DNA of 64,000 bases, from assembly GCA_004014935.1 (NCBI GenBank), contig CP025322.1:1736001-1800000 (forward strand), in the 5' to 3' direction. This DNA comes from Saccharomycopsis malanga. Lineage: Eukaryota > Ascomycota > Saccharomycetes > Ascoideales > Saccharomycopsidaceae. The position numbers were made by a program, and so were the translations under genes. Below are positions 14,601 to 23,951 of the stretch, in pieces. Numbering within the stretch: the stretch's first letter is position 1; every line of letters begins with the position of its first letter. The notes under the pieces are model-generated. The model searched no databases. It was not told where the DNA came from and was given only the letters and a program-made list of their open reading frames with translations.

Positions 14601-14671
14601 CCAATTCATTTTCAAAACTCAACGAAAAAGGTTATTTATATGCACCAAATGGAAAAATAATTAGTGATTGA
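11621..14671 (+). CDS. VPS41: HOPS complex subunit Vps41
   Basis: 1016 aa (Saccharomyces Vps41 is about 990). This HOPS subunit tethers membranes for fusion at the vacuole and also serves the AP-3 route from Golgi to vacuole. The first 195 residues are disordered and rich in Ser, Asn and acid (SNSSSNSNNPDNDLSNS, ESESESGVDSGSEDEPP). A beta-propeller of WD type follows, with FATHSGVLHLCKPDMTP, AHRASILSIASNGEYFATAS and MDGTVVIG. A long alpha-solenoid with a clathrin heavy-chain repeat completes the protein (HPKLKIDHKIYEHILIYHLE). No C-terminal RING is seen. Two CTG codons sit in conserved stretches (HD-x-FFAFATHSG and YK-x-TRWFVSGG) where a polar residue suits the family better than Leu. The ATG is at 11621. 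SINE copy B ends 130 bp past the stop. Confidence 0.95.
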   Translation: MSNGQKKDVARLQEDMRLSRDPPNGTAMSGIASGYDTAELSSDSNDNNKKPQFSSNSTNDGTILSSSHSSSDKLLYQNVYSEALSLELSGDKQGGNIQKNNYVDESTTGNSESLVSNKTAKQSRKENVTSNVAGEDDPESIFDNDSNSSSNSNNPDNDLSNSIDSNNPIDISNHSKDENASCTESESESGVDSGSEDEPPKLKYSRLVGLPPAFFHKDPVSACIMHDLFFAFATHSGVLHLCKPDMTPIRTVRAHRASILSIASNGEYFATASMDGTVVIGSVADETDITRFDFKRPVHAVAIDKDYKLTRWFVSGGMAGKVIISQKNWINNRNDIVVETGHGPIVGIHHIGEVLVWANDAGITVYNVSTKSKILTIPRPENSPRSDLYWPRFHTIDTDRLLVAWADYVYSIRVDIVLTDNRSFLSSAASSFRAPIERKAEVESTLHVDALIAGISSFSNDLLLVLTYNAPRKDANSPKPRAGPPEIRLIYASDGEEVADDEVGLKGYELLGLNDYHLGRYIGESSPPKYYLVSARDAAVAEEFNIHDRLQWCIDRKRYSLAWQMSEHLVDKYERVAIGLNEVSRLLEEGEWTQAAEFMAKVLYIPDMPPEPSEKSLTKYQTFVTSKWEEYLKRFLQSNHVEEILDIVPTHPKLKIDHKIYEHILIYHLEHNKTRYLKLIEAWNSQLYDIKHIQQLLEEKLEVENDPRLRKILSNLYLESNQPSLAISHLIALKDKDLLAVLTKYHALINFLDRLPEIVYTIVHPDDMVRLTPETHAKVMPIVDMLVQNKYQVVPDKVIEILESNNLHLVVYLYLERLYQVNMDLQNLQKHENLMVKLLSKYNHAKLLNFLTSKSNYSIEAAIEIFEKDDKFIKELIYLLGKIGQNRKALKLIIQKINDPDEAIAFVKKLNKEDKELLSFLIDYSINKPLFIRALIEKANDLINPIDLVKKIPEGTIIDNLKENLVNIILSNDLSVLLNENILRIINNETVTNANSFSKLNEKGYLYAPNGKIISD

Positions 14672-14800
14672 TATCAACGGGTTTAAAATTTGGGCTAATG
14701 TTTAAAACAGCTCTACTAATTCTTTTACAAATCACATTTGTTCTGGAAAATATGTATTTGATTGCTACGTAAGCGCTATGTTTTGAAGAGATATCATTAT

Positions 14801-15150
14801 GATTTATAATTATAATAACAATAATAATTCATTAGTTAGTACATATCAGTTCCATATATACACACAGTGTACCAAGCGACTTGGTAAAACAGAGTGGGGA
14901 CATCCCAATTATTTTCCGGTAATTATAGTCTGCTCAGCGTCTTTTCTGAACACCTGATGGATTGGAAATTAAGCACTAGACTTTGCTGCATGTCGTGCTT
15001 CAGACAATTGAACTTGCCTGTGAAGTCAAGTTCAGCGTCGTAAACGCAGTGAATATAAGTCTGGTAGACTGGTTCGAACCTGAAATCCTGTTAGATTTTT
15101 TTACTCTTCTTCAACAGTTCTAGTTATTGAGCCATCCAGCCTAGAGGCTG
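14801..15150 (-). mobile_element. SINE-like element, copy B (full length)
   Basis: About 350 bp read on the minus strand. The tRNA-like head has an A-box-like TGGCTCAATAACTAG and a perfect B box GGTTCGAACC at 15071-15080, 54 nt apart start to start, the spacing of a long-variable-arm (Ser/Leu type) tRNA. Body module 1 includes GACTTCACAGGCAAG and AGTCTAGTGCTTA. Module 2 includes TTCAGAAAAGACGCTGAG and TGTTTTACCAAGTCGC. The 3' end is an ATT-like tail at 14801-14830. The head (15062-15150) lies inside the left RCY1 inverted repeat; the rest lies outside it. It stands between the 3' ends of VPS41 and RCY1. Confidence 0.75.
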
Positions 15151-18121
15151 ACGGGCAGTTTCATACGATTAATAAATGGTTTTGAAAATCACTAAACAAC
15201 GCCAACAAAATGCAAGTCAAACCTACATAATAATACACTCAAAAATTCCAAACATCTCTTTTTCCACTTCTCGTTTAACCTTCAACCAGTCCGCTCGGCA
15301 TTGGACTAATTCATAAATTTCTTCTTGTTGAAAAATACCGTTAAACCTATTCAAATCACTAATTGTTTTGCCTATCAACTTTGCATCACTTCCGTCTATT
15401 AAGTAGATTTGCCCGACTGTTTTCAACCCAATAAAATAAGGCAATATTTGTCTCTGTTTCAATGTAACTATAAAGTCGTAATAATAGTTAAAATCAGAAA
15501 TAAGGGTGAGAGCTCCAATAGTGTTAATTTTCAACGTTTTCAAGTTCTTCACAATCAAAGCAAAAAATCGCTGCGATACCTCTTGTTGAAACACATCAAC
15601 AGTAGACTTTTCTGCAGACCCAATCAAAAGCTTAACATGGTTAGACAAGAGATCTACAGTTTTACGGGCGCATGTAGTAACAGCTCCCACTTTTATATGT
15701 CTGTCCAGTGGGTCTGGGTTGAAGTCACTCGCATTCTGGTAATGATCATATATGTACTGTACCTTATTTATCAAAGCATCAATTCCAATATTCAAACCGT
15801 TGGCAACACTATCATCCAACATGAGCTCAAACTTTTTTTTAGATTGAAGTACTTTGGAAAGGAAATCTTGAGTTTTGTTTATGATCTTTTTATGGATAAG
15901 TTCTTCTGTGTAAAACACCTCAATCAAGTTTTGAATCAAATCTCCAATATTCACAAGCTCAGCAAATACCATTAATGGCTGAACATTCAATTCCGAGTCG
16001 AGTGTAGTTGAGCTGATATTGCTGGTTCCCGATTCATCAGGATTATAATCTTTTAGCCGTTCTATAGCTTTGGCAAATCCTTTTTTAACATGCTGTTCTC
16101 CAATAATGTCAATGATTTTAATAAAAATATCTTCAATTCTCTTTTTACAACTTTTCAATATATTCTTGTTATAATCCAACTGCAATACCACATCATTCAG
16201 TTCAATGAGAAGATTGATCTCTTGTATGAATAAGGATATACGTTGAATCCCAGCACGAGCATTATTCATAATGTTCATAGAAAGGTCCAAAGAGAAAAAA
16301 GATTTAATTCTCACAAGCTTAGTGTTCATAATTGCCAATTGTGCTTCAAATTCAGTCATAATCTTTTTATCTTCTTGTGTTGCAGTGCCTCCAATCGGCT
16401 CTACTGGATTGATTTCTGACTCAGAATGGTTCGCAAAACTCACATTTATGGGCTTTAAGATGTTCTTGAAACCAGTTATCAAATCTAGTTTCAAAAAACT
16501 GCTATTTTTATTATTGACATCCGTATTACTTTTCACATTTTTCAAAATATCTTGTTCTAACTGGCTTTCTTCTAGTTTCGTTTTCTCTTCCCAAAGATGA
16601 ACATTGAATTCTGCTACTTTAACAAAAAAGCTCAACTCCTCAGAAAGATATTCATTAATTAAACTCTCCAAGTATAAATTCATCAAATTGATCAAATTCT
16701 CTTTGAAAGATTTTCCTCCATTGATAGACATTTTTACCTCTTTCCTTACCATAGTTATGAGACTCGAATATATATAAGGAAACAATATAATAGAAAGATT
16801 ACCACTGGATACCAATGTTTTGTTGTCACTGAACATTATAGATTCGTTGATTATAGTCAAATTCCTGGCTTTTTGCATGAGAAAATTTACAAACTCCAAT
16901 ATGTAATTCTGTATGATTTCTTCAAAAATTTTTAGAATAAGTTGGATTTTGTCGTCCTTAAAGATTTCGTCTATTATCTCAATTTGATTGTTAAGAAGTT
17001 TGGCCAAGTTTCCAAAATAGTTTTCCAATTTGGGTTTGTCAATTTTATACATGTTTTCATTTTCTGTTAAAACAAAGTATGAATCAGCATTGTCAATAAT
17101 CAAATCATTGAGTGTCAACTTTTGAAGAAAAAAATTCACCAAATTGTTATTTATCAAGTTGTCATTGAGATTAAGAAGAACATTAGTGTAATAATTCACC
17201 TTGCTCTTGAAATCTTTATTGTCATATCCAATTTCAATCTCTCGTAAACAAGCGTTTTCAAAAAACTCTATTACAGATTGCAAGTTTTGCAAGTTTAAAT
17301 TATAATCTTTTGAATTGAGCTGATATAATTGAAACTTGGAGAATTTGAGAAAGCTATTCAATAAGATCGATTGATGGATTGGATTATTGTATTGCTTGAT
17401 AAACAACGTATTATTGAACTGTAGATTTGAGCTTATAAGTTGGCGATATAAAGGGTAGAGAGATTTATAAATGAAAATGAACTGGAGCTTGTAAAGTCGT
17501 GGGTTGTATATCATATGAAATTTCGGTGTTTCTTCGGCTGTTACCAAATTAGGATATATATATAACGCATTAAATTTTTTTTCCTCCAAAGATGAAATAA
17601 CCTCTTTGTTTCGCGTATAAAAATCCCTTTCGTTAAGATGCGCATGTTGACGTTTAAGCTTTGTATATTCTTTCCGATCGAATATTTCGATTAGTTCAAG
17701 ATATGACTGCCAAAGCTTCACTTGTTGATGCTGCACATAATTATACGTGGCCTTGTTGATGGCCGAAAAGTTATTCAAATCATGAAAAGGCAAATAGCTT
17801 ATTATATTGTCAATTATTTGATCAGGTATTACTTGGCTATCAAGATTCGTAGACGTGTAGGATGACTGAAGATAATTAGATAAAATTATGGACCTTTTTT
17901 TGAACTGCAATTCACTACGCTTCTGGCGCGCTAAAGACTTGTTTTTCAGCTTCCTGAACATACTTCTTGCAACCAATTCTTCTCTATTGATGGCCTGGTC
18001 AGGCTACATCAGACTGTTGCCTATTCAGCTCTACTACTATTTAGATGTGTGGAGCACGCGGTTCTTGCATGCATGGTGATGCTACCCGTCAATTCTGGTC
18101 AACTCCAACATGCATATCGAT
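15062..18121 (-). repeat. 3,060-bp inverted repeat, left arm (RCY1)
   Basis: The reverse complement of this segment is the segment 36436-39495: any position here plus its partner sums to 54557. The end points were found by direct comparison. Homology stops at ATCGATATGCATG on the RCY1 5' side (18121) and at GTCTACCA inside the SINE head on the 3' side (15062). Every stretch I compared, coding and flanking, was identical, and translations of both strands agree. The arm holds the whole RCY1 gene, 160 bp of its upstream region, its 3' flank and the head of SINE copy B. Confidence 0.95.
15223..17961 (-). CDS. RCY1: Recyclin-1 (F-box protein Rcy1), left copy
   Basis: 912 aa (Saccharomyces Rcy1 is 840). 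Rcy1 is an F-box protein of late Golgi/recycling endosomes needed for return of cargo such as the SNARE Snc1 to the plasma membrane. An F-box lies near residues 43-75 (PDQIIDNIISYLPFHDLNNF). The long helical remainder resembles the Sec10-like part of recyclins. The last four residues, CIIM, form a CAAX prenylation box like that of Saccharomyces Rcy1. The first ATG is at 17961; an in-frame TTG at 17976 is not a credible start. A second, identical copy sits on the opposite strand at 36596-39334. Only 160 bp upstream of the ATG is shared between the copies, so their promoters may differ. The copies lie 18.3 kb apart and could recombine. Confidence 0.9.
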   Translation of the reverse strand: MFRKLKNKSLARQKRSELQFKKRSIILSNYLQSSYTSTNLDSQVIPDQIIDNIISYLPFHDLNNFSAINKATYNYVQHQQVKLWQSYLELIEIFDRKEYTKLKRQHAHLNERDFYTRNKEVISSLEEKKFNALYIYPNLVTAEETPKFHMIYNPRLYKLQFIFIYKSLYPLYRQLISSNLQFNNTLFIKQYNNPIHQSILLNSFLKFSKFQLYQLNSKDYNLNLQNLQSVIEFFENACLREIEIGYDNKDFKSKVNYYTNVLLNLNDNLINNNLVNFFLQKLTLNDLIIDNADSYFVLTENENMYKIDKPKLENYFGNLAKLLNNQIEIIDEIFKDDKIQLILKIFEEIIQNYILEFVNFLMQKARNLTIINESIMFSDNKTLVSSGNLSIILFPYIYSSLITMVRKEVKMSINGGKSFKENLINLMNLYLESLINEYLSEELSFFVKVAEFNVHLWEEKTKLEESQLEQDILKNVKSNTDVNNKNSSFLKLDLITGFKNILKPINVSFANHSESEINPVEPIGGTATQEDKKIMTEFEAQLAIMNTKLVRIKSFFSLDLSMNIMNNARAGIQRISLFIQEINLLIELNDVVLQLDYNKNILKSCKKRIEDIFIKIIDIIGEQHVKKGFAKAIERLKDYNPDESGTSNISSTTLDSELNVQPLMVFAELVNIGDLIQNLIEVFYTEELIHKKIINKTQDFLSKVLQSKKKFELMLDDSVANGLNIGIDALINKVQYIYDHYQNASDFNPDPLDRHIKVGAVTTCARKTVDLLSNHVKLLIGSAEKSTVDVFQQEVSQRFFALIVKNLKTLKINTIGALTLISDFNYYYDFIVTLKQRQILPYFIGLKTVGQIYLIDGSDAKLIGKTISDLNRFNGIFQQEEIYELVQCRADWLKVKREVEKEMFGIFECIIM

Positions 18122-18576
18122 TAAAATAATGTTTTCCAAAGTATATTTTGACAGGCAATGTCAAATATATAGCAAACAAATTTGCTTTTAGAAAAACATT
18201 TTTACTGTTTTCTCCGGAAACCTTTCGACAATATTTTGGTAAAAATATAAATAGTACTATAGTCCTATATTTCAAGGCTAGTATAGAAGAGTTGGCCAAA
18301 ATCCAGTAGGAAAGAAGCCAATAACTTTGCCTGAAAAATTAACAAAGATAAACACACAGTGCCAACCATAGGGGCCATACAATAAAATAATTTGAAAGTG
18401 AAGAATAAAACTTTGTGTATAGAATAAAAATGTTGAAACCTACAGTAGTAAGTAGATAAAAGCCTGGCCAAACGTGTGAAGTATAGGCATGTATGCATCT
18501 TTACGAATATTGCAACAATAAAAATATATTATCCAGACGAGTAACATCTAAATACACAAATGCCAGTTTAACAATG
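18122..18576. other. RCY1-LTV1 intergenic region
   Basis: 455 bp between the left inverted-repeat boundary and the 3' end of LTV1. AT-rich, with no repeat or ORF I can support. It shows no similarity to the sequence outside the right arm (before 36436), so homology between the two RCY1 loci stops sharply here. Confidence 0.6.
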
Positions 18577-19806
18577 TCATATAGTAATCTTCTTATTACG
18601 CTTTTTTGCAAGTTTGCCTCGGGAAACTGAGTCTGCAGCCTTCTGCAACTTGGCTCTCGTTTCATCCTTTTTGACAATTCTTCTCCCACCCTTTTCTAAT
18701 TCATGGTTATCTAGAAAATCATCCAACATACTTTCAAAATCCTGACGTTCTTTGCTGAGATCGAACATTTTATGCCCATCTTCCTCAGTTTCATCAAACG
18801 CGTCCTTGTCGTAATTTATCTGAAGCTTTTCAAATCTATCGTCAAGTAAGGACAAACCTTCGCTTCTCCATAGTGCAGAAGAAGACATTGAGAAGGAAGT
18901 AGTATCAGTCATGGCTCCTTTCTTCTTACGTTCTTTCGTTTTATTTCTTTTCTTAGCCGCAGCAGTGGCCACAGATGTACCTGCTATAGACTGAGTACTT
19001 GGCAAATCAGGAACCATATCGTCGGCTTCGTCTTCAAACTCATCATCAGAATCCCAATCGTTTTTTTGATGAACTTTACTAAACTTCTGAAATTTTCGAA
19101 AATCTTTCTCCCACCCTTGGTCTCCTTCTTTCGCAAATTCATCTGTATCATATCCTTCGTCATCAAAATCATCCATGTCCCATTCATCAACCTCCTCATC
19201 TATCTGGCCTTCGGGTCTTTCACCACCACCTAGCAACTCATTGAAAATCTGTTCGTCATCCTCCACGTATCTTTCGTCTTCTAATGCCTCAAGAACCTCC
19301 CTCAACTTGGGGTCCATATCTGGTTTAAATCCGGCAATAGCATCAGGAATGTCCTGCATGTCCTGATATGTAACCTTCTTTTTTGCCTCTGATGGAGCTG
19401 CATCTTGCAATAAATCATCTTTAAACTGAATTTCGCTTTTGCTCTTTAAAGACGCCTTTTCCTTTTTAGGAATAAACACCCCACTGCCATCACCGATAGG
19501 CTTCAAATGCTGCATGTAATCATACTTGGAATCGTCATAAGTGATACCATACAATGCCGCCTCACCCTCATTGCCTCGAATCACTCCCGATTTAAGCTCT
19601 TCTTCCAACTCCTTTTCAAGTTGCGCCTTCGTTTTTATCTTAGTGTTCAGCTGCTGTTGTGACTTTTTATTATTTATCGGAACAAGAACATGATCACTAG
19701 CGTCCTCGTCGTGAAATTTGACATCATCGTGCGATCTATACACAACCTTATAAGTTTGTGCATTTTTTTTATCAAATCTTTTTCTCGCTGTCTTGGCACT
19801 ACTCAT
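18577..19806 (-). CDS. LTV1: 40S ribosomal subunit assembly factor Ltv1
   Basis: 409 aa (Saccharomyces Ltv1 is 463). Ltv1 binds late pre-40S particles with Rps3 and Enp1, is released after casein kinase phosphorylation, and supports export and maturation of the small subunit. The N-terminus KKNAQTYKVVYRSHDD is the family signature, followed by YDSKYDYMQHLKPIG and IPDAIAGFKPDMDP. Several acidic low-complexity runs lie in the middle (DEEVDEWDMDDFDDEGYDTD). The C-terminus is basic (KLAKKRNKKITI). The ATG is at 19806; a GTG two codons upstream is not used. A region resembling an RRPE element lies about 90 bp upstream, as expected for a ribosome-biogenesis gene. Confidence 0.93.
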   Translation of the reverse strand: MSSAKTARKRFDKKNAQTYKVVYRSHDDVKFHDEDASDHVLVPINNKKSQQQLNTKIKTKAQLEKELEEELKSGVIRGNEGEAALYGITYDDSKYDYMQHLKPIGDGSGVFIPKKEKASLKSKSEIQFKDDLLQDAAPSEAKKKVTYQDMQDIPDAIAGFKPDMDPKLREVLEALEDERYVEDDEQIFNELLGGGERPEGQIDEEVDEWDMDDFDDEGYDTDEFAKEGDQGWEKDFRKFQKFSKVHQKNDWDSDDEFEDEADDMVPDLPSTQSIAGTSVATAAAKKRNKTKERKKKGAMTDTTSFSMSSSALWRSEGLSLLDDRFEKLQINYDKDAFDETEEDGHKMFDLSKERQDFESMLDDFLDNHELEKGGRRIVKKDETRAKLQKAADSVSRGKLAKKRNKKITI

Positions 19807-19896
19807 TGTCACTACCTTAGAAATTTTCCTGTTGCCTATATTATTAGTTTGATCTTTCCTATACTTCTATTGATGTACGCTCTATTGGGCTCATCT

Positions 19897-19913
19897 TGAA
19901 AAAAAAAATTTTT
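19897..19913 (-). promoter_or_regulatory. RRPE-like element upstream of LTV1
   Basis: TGA, a ten-base A run, then TTTTTG: an RRPE-like motif (consensus TGAAAAWTTT) with a lengthened A tract, about 91 bp upstream of the LTV1 ATG. On the minus strand a PAC-like core GATGAG sits within the adjacent AAGATGAGCC. The RRPE/PAC pair is the usual mark of ribosome-biogenesis promoters in yeasts. Neither site is a perfect match. Confidence 0.4.
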
Positions 19914-20131
19914 GCATACTAGAAGCCCTGGTAAAATAATGGATAGTTGGCGCATTAACATAAACAATCATCGTACTCTAACATTGAGCTCATATTTTTT
20001 TTTGCCTTTTTTATCATATAAGTATATGTGGCATTTTATCTAGGTATTAAACAGAAAATGTAGAATGTATACTTATCATCAGCCGCGTAAGAAAACAAAT
20101 GCATCAAATCAACGATAAATACAATATGTAA

Positions 20132-20302
20132 ATGGGCCATAATTCAAGTGCCAGATTGGGTAATACCCATCCAGGATCACCATTGTCCAATAAAACGTAT
20201 GACACCCAATTCTACGAGCATCCAGAGGGATATCAACATCTACTTACACATGGTCAATGTAAACAACCAAGTCATTATCTGATAGAAAATGCTTTAGAGT
20301 AG
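20132..20302 (+). CDS. Candidate 56-aa small protein, possibly N-myristoylated
   Basis: ATG to TAG, 56 codons, all in one frame. It begins MGHNSS, matching the N-myristoylation pattern (Gly2, small residue at position 6). The middle is polar and aromatic (NKTYDTQFYEHPEGYQHLL), and it ends YLIENALE, where the L of YLI is a CTG codon. The amino-acid make-up (Pro, Gly, His, Tyr) and the local base composition, GC-richer than the flanks, look coding rather than random. It is free-standing between LTV1 and the AVT gene, with no splice sites needed. I do not recognise the family. Confidence 0.45.
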   Translation: MGHNSSARLGNTHPGSPLSNKTYDTQFYEHPEGYQHLLTHGQCKQPSHYLIENALE

Positions 20303-21080
20303 ATGTCACGTAAAAGACAATTCGTTTTCGTTGACTAAATTGAATCACATTAACAGATCATCTAATGTTGTAAATTTTAGCCCCTTATATTGCTTCTACT
20401 TCATTATAAGGTGCGTTTGGCAATAGTTTGTCACTTTTCCGGAAAATATCTTTTTGATTACCACATTCCCTCTGCTCTTTCGAACAATTTCACTTTGCTA
20501 CTTTGTTCAAGACCTCTTGGAATATATTCAACATATCAATCCTTTCTTGAAAATGTCCCATATTCTTGATTTTGCAAACTACGTTCTATAGAACTTAATA
20601 CAACAAATGCTCACCGTTTTCATTCAAAGAATGTTCCTTGTTCCTTTTGATCTCTGTTTATACAGAGGCTTTTCTAACGGCTACATGGTAGGCTACCAAA
20701 TGCGGTAGGCACTAGCGCCAATAAGTTTTGGTGATCGGCACTTAACGGTCGAAATCCCAGCCGAAAAATGAAAAATAAAGTAAGAAAAAAAATAAGAAAA
20801 TTCAAAAAATAGTATGGATATCAAAATATAATATATATTGTTAATATTTGCTCCACTCAACGATTGAAAAAGAATAATCTATAATCCCACATTATTTTGC
20901 TGTTTAAAGTGTTTCCGAAGCTTTAATTTCAAAAGAAAGCATACCCTCATTTTTTTTCATTTTTCAAAATTTCCATACATAGTAACTCATTCAACTTAAG
21001 CCATATAATTATAATACTTTGCAAAACACAGAAACATTATCAAACTTACGTATTACTGAAGATTTGATGATCATAAAGAC

Positions 21081-23618
21081 ATGAGCAAGAAAACAGAGAA
21101 GGAGCCCTTAAGTGCCGAGGACAGTTCTATTAGTCCTACTGCGAGTTATAGCTCATCGCAAGCACAGGACTTAAATATACAAAAACCGTATCTATATCAA
21201 CCTGAACAGGATTTTGAAAATGGGGACTTTAGCTCAAGTCATTATAATAAAATTGTGTCTGACCCACGTAGTTATCGGAACAGTTCCAACCGGTCGACCT
21301 TGGATGCCAATGTGTTAACAATAAAAGGTGGTTTTGATGAATCTTCAAATGCCATGGCAGCGGCATCTATCAAAGCAATGCCAATTACAAATACTAGAAT
21401 TCAACGCAAAGAGTCCATGCTATCACAAAGCTTAAGAAACAACAGAGCAAATTTTACCCCTCGTAATAATACTGTCAATGATACTGCTGATTCTTTTTAT
21501 ACCAAACCTAATGTTGTGGATATCAACTCCCCGTCAGGTGTTATAGGTCATACCGGAGCAAATAATTCAGCGTCTGCAGTAGGAAGTATGAATTCTTCTC
21601 CTGCCCCAAGCAAATGTTTCAAACCAAGGACAATCAGCAACAATAGCAATCCAAATTTGATGGCCCTTAGCCATACGAGTAAGAATACCGCTCGCCCTTC
21701 GGCATTCGTTGATGCCGAGAACCCTGATCCGGCTACGGTAGATATTGTTTCTAGACACTTAGTCCATGACGACGCTATTGACAATAGTTATTCTAATAGT
21801 ATCTATAATGATCCAGACAATGCATCGTCTGTGTTGGGAGGTGATGAATTTGACTCGTTGCAGCTCCAAGGCGGAGATATTACCAGAGAAATATACAATT
21901 GGAAAAGAGACCATACTAGAGCTCCTCGCAGAGTTAAATCATTCAACACACTTTCCAGAACCGGTTCAGTCTCCAGTTTCAGTAATTTTAATAGCAATTT
22001 TAACAACAGCAGTGTGGGTGGTTCTGAGACTGATGTCAAAGGATGGAACAATCCTAACAAGGGGGCCCCCAACTCATTTCCTGACCTTGATTTAAATATC
22101 AATGAGATTTTGCTTCCCGGAGGATTTCGTAGAAGCTTCATTGCTCAGAAAAATGCTAAACTAGGGAAAAAAGTGGAAGAAAGTAAACCTGCATTCTTCA
22201 CTCGTAATTTCATAGAGTTTTTAACTTTGTATGGTCATTTTGCTGGTGAAGAGTTTGGTGATGAAGATGAGGAGACAGGAGAAGACGAGGAATTTGAAGA
22301 TGAGGCCAGATTCGATAGTCGAGGTCCTCAAGATTTTACTGAACATGATAGATTACTTCAAGCAGGCCCAGGATATAAAGCGCCGCATGTAGAAAGAAAT
22401 GTTTCCACTTTCAAAGCAGTTCTTTTACTCCTCAAAGCATTTATTGGGACAGGTATTTTGTTTTTACCAAAAGGATTCTATAATGGTGGCATTTTGTTTT
22501 GTGTAGCAACTCTTGTATTCTTTTCCTGCTTGTCTTATTGGTGTTTTCTTCTTTTGATTGACGCTAGAGTGAAATCCAATGTCAGCAGTTTTGGTGATAT
22601 TGGAGATAAATATTTTGGCAGTAAAATGAGATTGTCAATCTTGACTTCCATCGTGTTGTCTCAAATTGGGTTTGCTTCTGCTTATATAGTATTCGTAGCT
22701 CAGAATTTGAGATCCGTCTTGATTGCTATAACTGGTGATGACGTATCAATTCCTTTACTCATTTTTGTACAGCTTGTCATTTTCATTCCTTTATCGTTAA
22801 CAAGAAAGATTGCTAAGCTTTCAGGGACTGCTCTTGTTGCTGACTTCTTCATTCTTTTGGGCATCATATACATATATTACAATTGCACTTTTGAAATTGC
22901 TACTCATCACATCAAACATGTGGAGTTTTTTAATCCTAACGACTGGACTGTTTTCATTGGCACTGCTGTGTTTACATACGAAGGCATTGGTCTTCTTATC
23001 CCTATTCAAGAATCCATGCAGAAGCCTTCCAAGTTCACTGGTTGCCTTGGAGGTGTCATGGTAGGTATCACCTTTATATTTATTTCTATTGGATCAATAT
23101 GTTATTTGGCTTATGGAGATAACGTCCAAACTGTGATTTTGAATAACTTCCCCCAAGATTCCTCTACGGTTAATATCATTCAACTTCTTTATGCCCTCGC
23201 TATATTGCTATCAACCCCATTACAACTTTTCCCAGCAATCAGGATTCTTGAAAATGGGCTTTTTGGATCACACAAGTCGGGAAAATACAATCTTCACATC
23301 AAATGGAAGAAAAACCTCTTCCGTGTGTGTCTTGTGGTATTTACCTCTTTGGTCTCGTGGGTTGGAAATAGCGATTTGGACAAATTTGTAGCGTTGATTG
23401 GTAGTTTTGCATGTATTCCTCTTATCTATATTTATCCACCATTGCTTCATATAAAGTCATATGTGGAGGAGGTAAGAACAGGTAATCAGTTTTTACAAAG
23501 CAGGAACCAGTTCCTAAATAACCATTTTGCCTGTTATTTCAATGTTGCCGTTACCTTGTTTGGTATTTGCATAATGGCTTACACATCTGTTGATACCATG
23601 AAGAGCTGGATTTTTTAA
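21081..23618 (+). CDS. AVT4: Vacuolar amino acid exporter, Avt3/Avt4 type
   Basis: 845 aa (Saccharomyces Avt3 and Avt4 are about 690-710). These SLC36-like transporters release amino acids from the vacuole to the cytosol. The first 440 or so residues are a Ser/Asn-rich cytosolic domain with an acidic stretch (GDEDEETGEDEEFEDEA) and a dileucine-like EHDRLLQAG just before the membrane part. From about residue 448 there are around ten to eleven hydrophobic segments, starting FKAVLLLLKAFIGTGILFLP, the family's first helix. VFTYEGIGLLIPIQESM is another conserved helix. The ATG is at 21081. I cannot separate AVT3 from AVT4; outside the Saccharomyces whole-genome duplication one gene usually serves for both. 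Confidence 0.88.
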   Translation: MSKKTEKEPLSAEDSSISPTASYSSSQAQDLNIQKPYLYQPEQDFENGDFSSSHYNKIVSDPRSYRNSSNRSTLDANVLTIKGGFDESSNAMAAASIKAMPITNTRIQRKESMLSQSLRNNRANFTPRNNTVNDTADSFYTKPNVVDINSPSGVIGHTGANNSASAVGSMNSSPAPSKCFKPRTISNNSNPNLMALSHTSKNTARPSAFVDAENPDPATVDIVSRHLVHDDAIDNSYSNSIYNDPDNASSVLGGDEFDSLQLQGGDITREIYNWKRDHTRAPRRVKSFNTLSRTGSVSSFSNFNSNFNNSSVGGSETDVKGWNNPNKGAPNSFPDLDLNINEILLPGGFRRSFIAQKNAKLGKKVEESKPAFFTRNFIEFLTLYGHFAGEEFGDEDEETGEDEEFEDEARFDSRGPQDFTEHDRLLQAGPGYKAPHVERNVSTFKAVLLLLKAFIGTGILFLPKGFYNGGILFCVATLVFFSCLSYWCFLLLIDARVKSNVSSFGDIGDKYFGSKMRLSILTSIVLSQIGFASAYIVFVAQNLRSVLIAITGDDVSIPLLIFVQLVIFIPLSLTRKIAKLSGTALVADFFILLGIIYIYYNCTFEIATHHIKHVEFFNPNDWTVFIGTAVFTYEGIGLLIPIQESMQKPSKFTGCLGGVMVGITFIFISIGSICYLAYGDNVQTVILNNFPQDSSTVNIIQLLYALAILLSTPLQLFPAIRILENGLFGSHKSGKYNLHIKWKKNLFRVCLVVFTSLVSWVGNSDLDKFVALIGSFACIPLIYIYPPLLHIKSYVEEVRTGNQFLQSRNQFLNNHFACYFNVAVTLFGICIMAYTSVDTMKSWIF

Positions 23619-23951
23619 CACGCTACTGTTTCGCTTATATGTATTGATAAGTTGTTTGTTGGAAATACATAATAGTGACCGTTCAATTCAATTATGAAGA
23701 AAATTATGATTAAAAACGCACCATGTTTCAGAGATTTTGTTATAATTACGGATATCTCGTATTGTCATATTTGGATCGCAATGCTATATACTTGTGTGTT
23801 ACAAATTTAGTGTATTTTCGGTTTTTCTCTTTCATTGTATTCAATGAGTCAATTAAAGCAGCTTTACAAAGCCTGTAAGTGGTGACTGGCGTAGACTGCA
23901 AATTTACCGTACATCATTCCCTAATAGACATCGTTATTTTTAGAAAACAAG
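23619..23951. other. Region downstream of the AVT gene
   Basis: 333 bp of AT-rich 3' flank before SINE copy A; nothing else seen. Confidence 0.5.

Larger units (their letters stand above)
19807..21080. other. Divergent LTV1-AVT intergenic region
   Basis: 1.27 kb between two divergent genes. It holds an RRPE-like site close to LTV1, a 56-codon ORF at 20132-20302 that looks protein-like (listed separately), and AT-rich DNA with short A and T runs upstream of the transporter gene. Confidence 0.5.

Noticed and set aside
15071-15080. GGTTCGAACC here and at 33175, 39477 and 40389 as functional tRNA genes
   Set aside because: The T-arm-like box is present, but the acceptor stems do not pair, no sensible anticodon arm forms, and each box is joined to the same SINE body.
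15409-15975. 188-codon ORF antisense to RCY1 (and its twin at 38582-39148), and 109-codon ORFs at 16271-16600 and 37957-38286
   Set aside because: They are shadows of RCY1: they lie wholly inside it in another frame, have no family resemblance, and occur twice only because the gene is duplicated.
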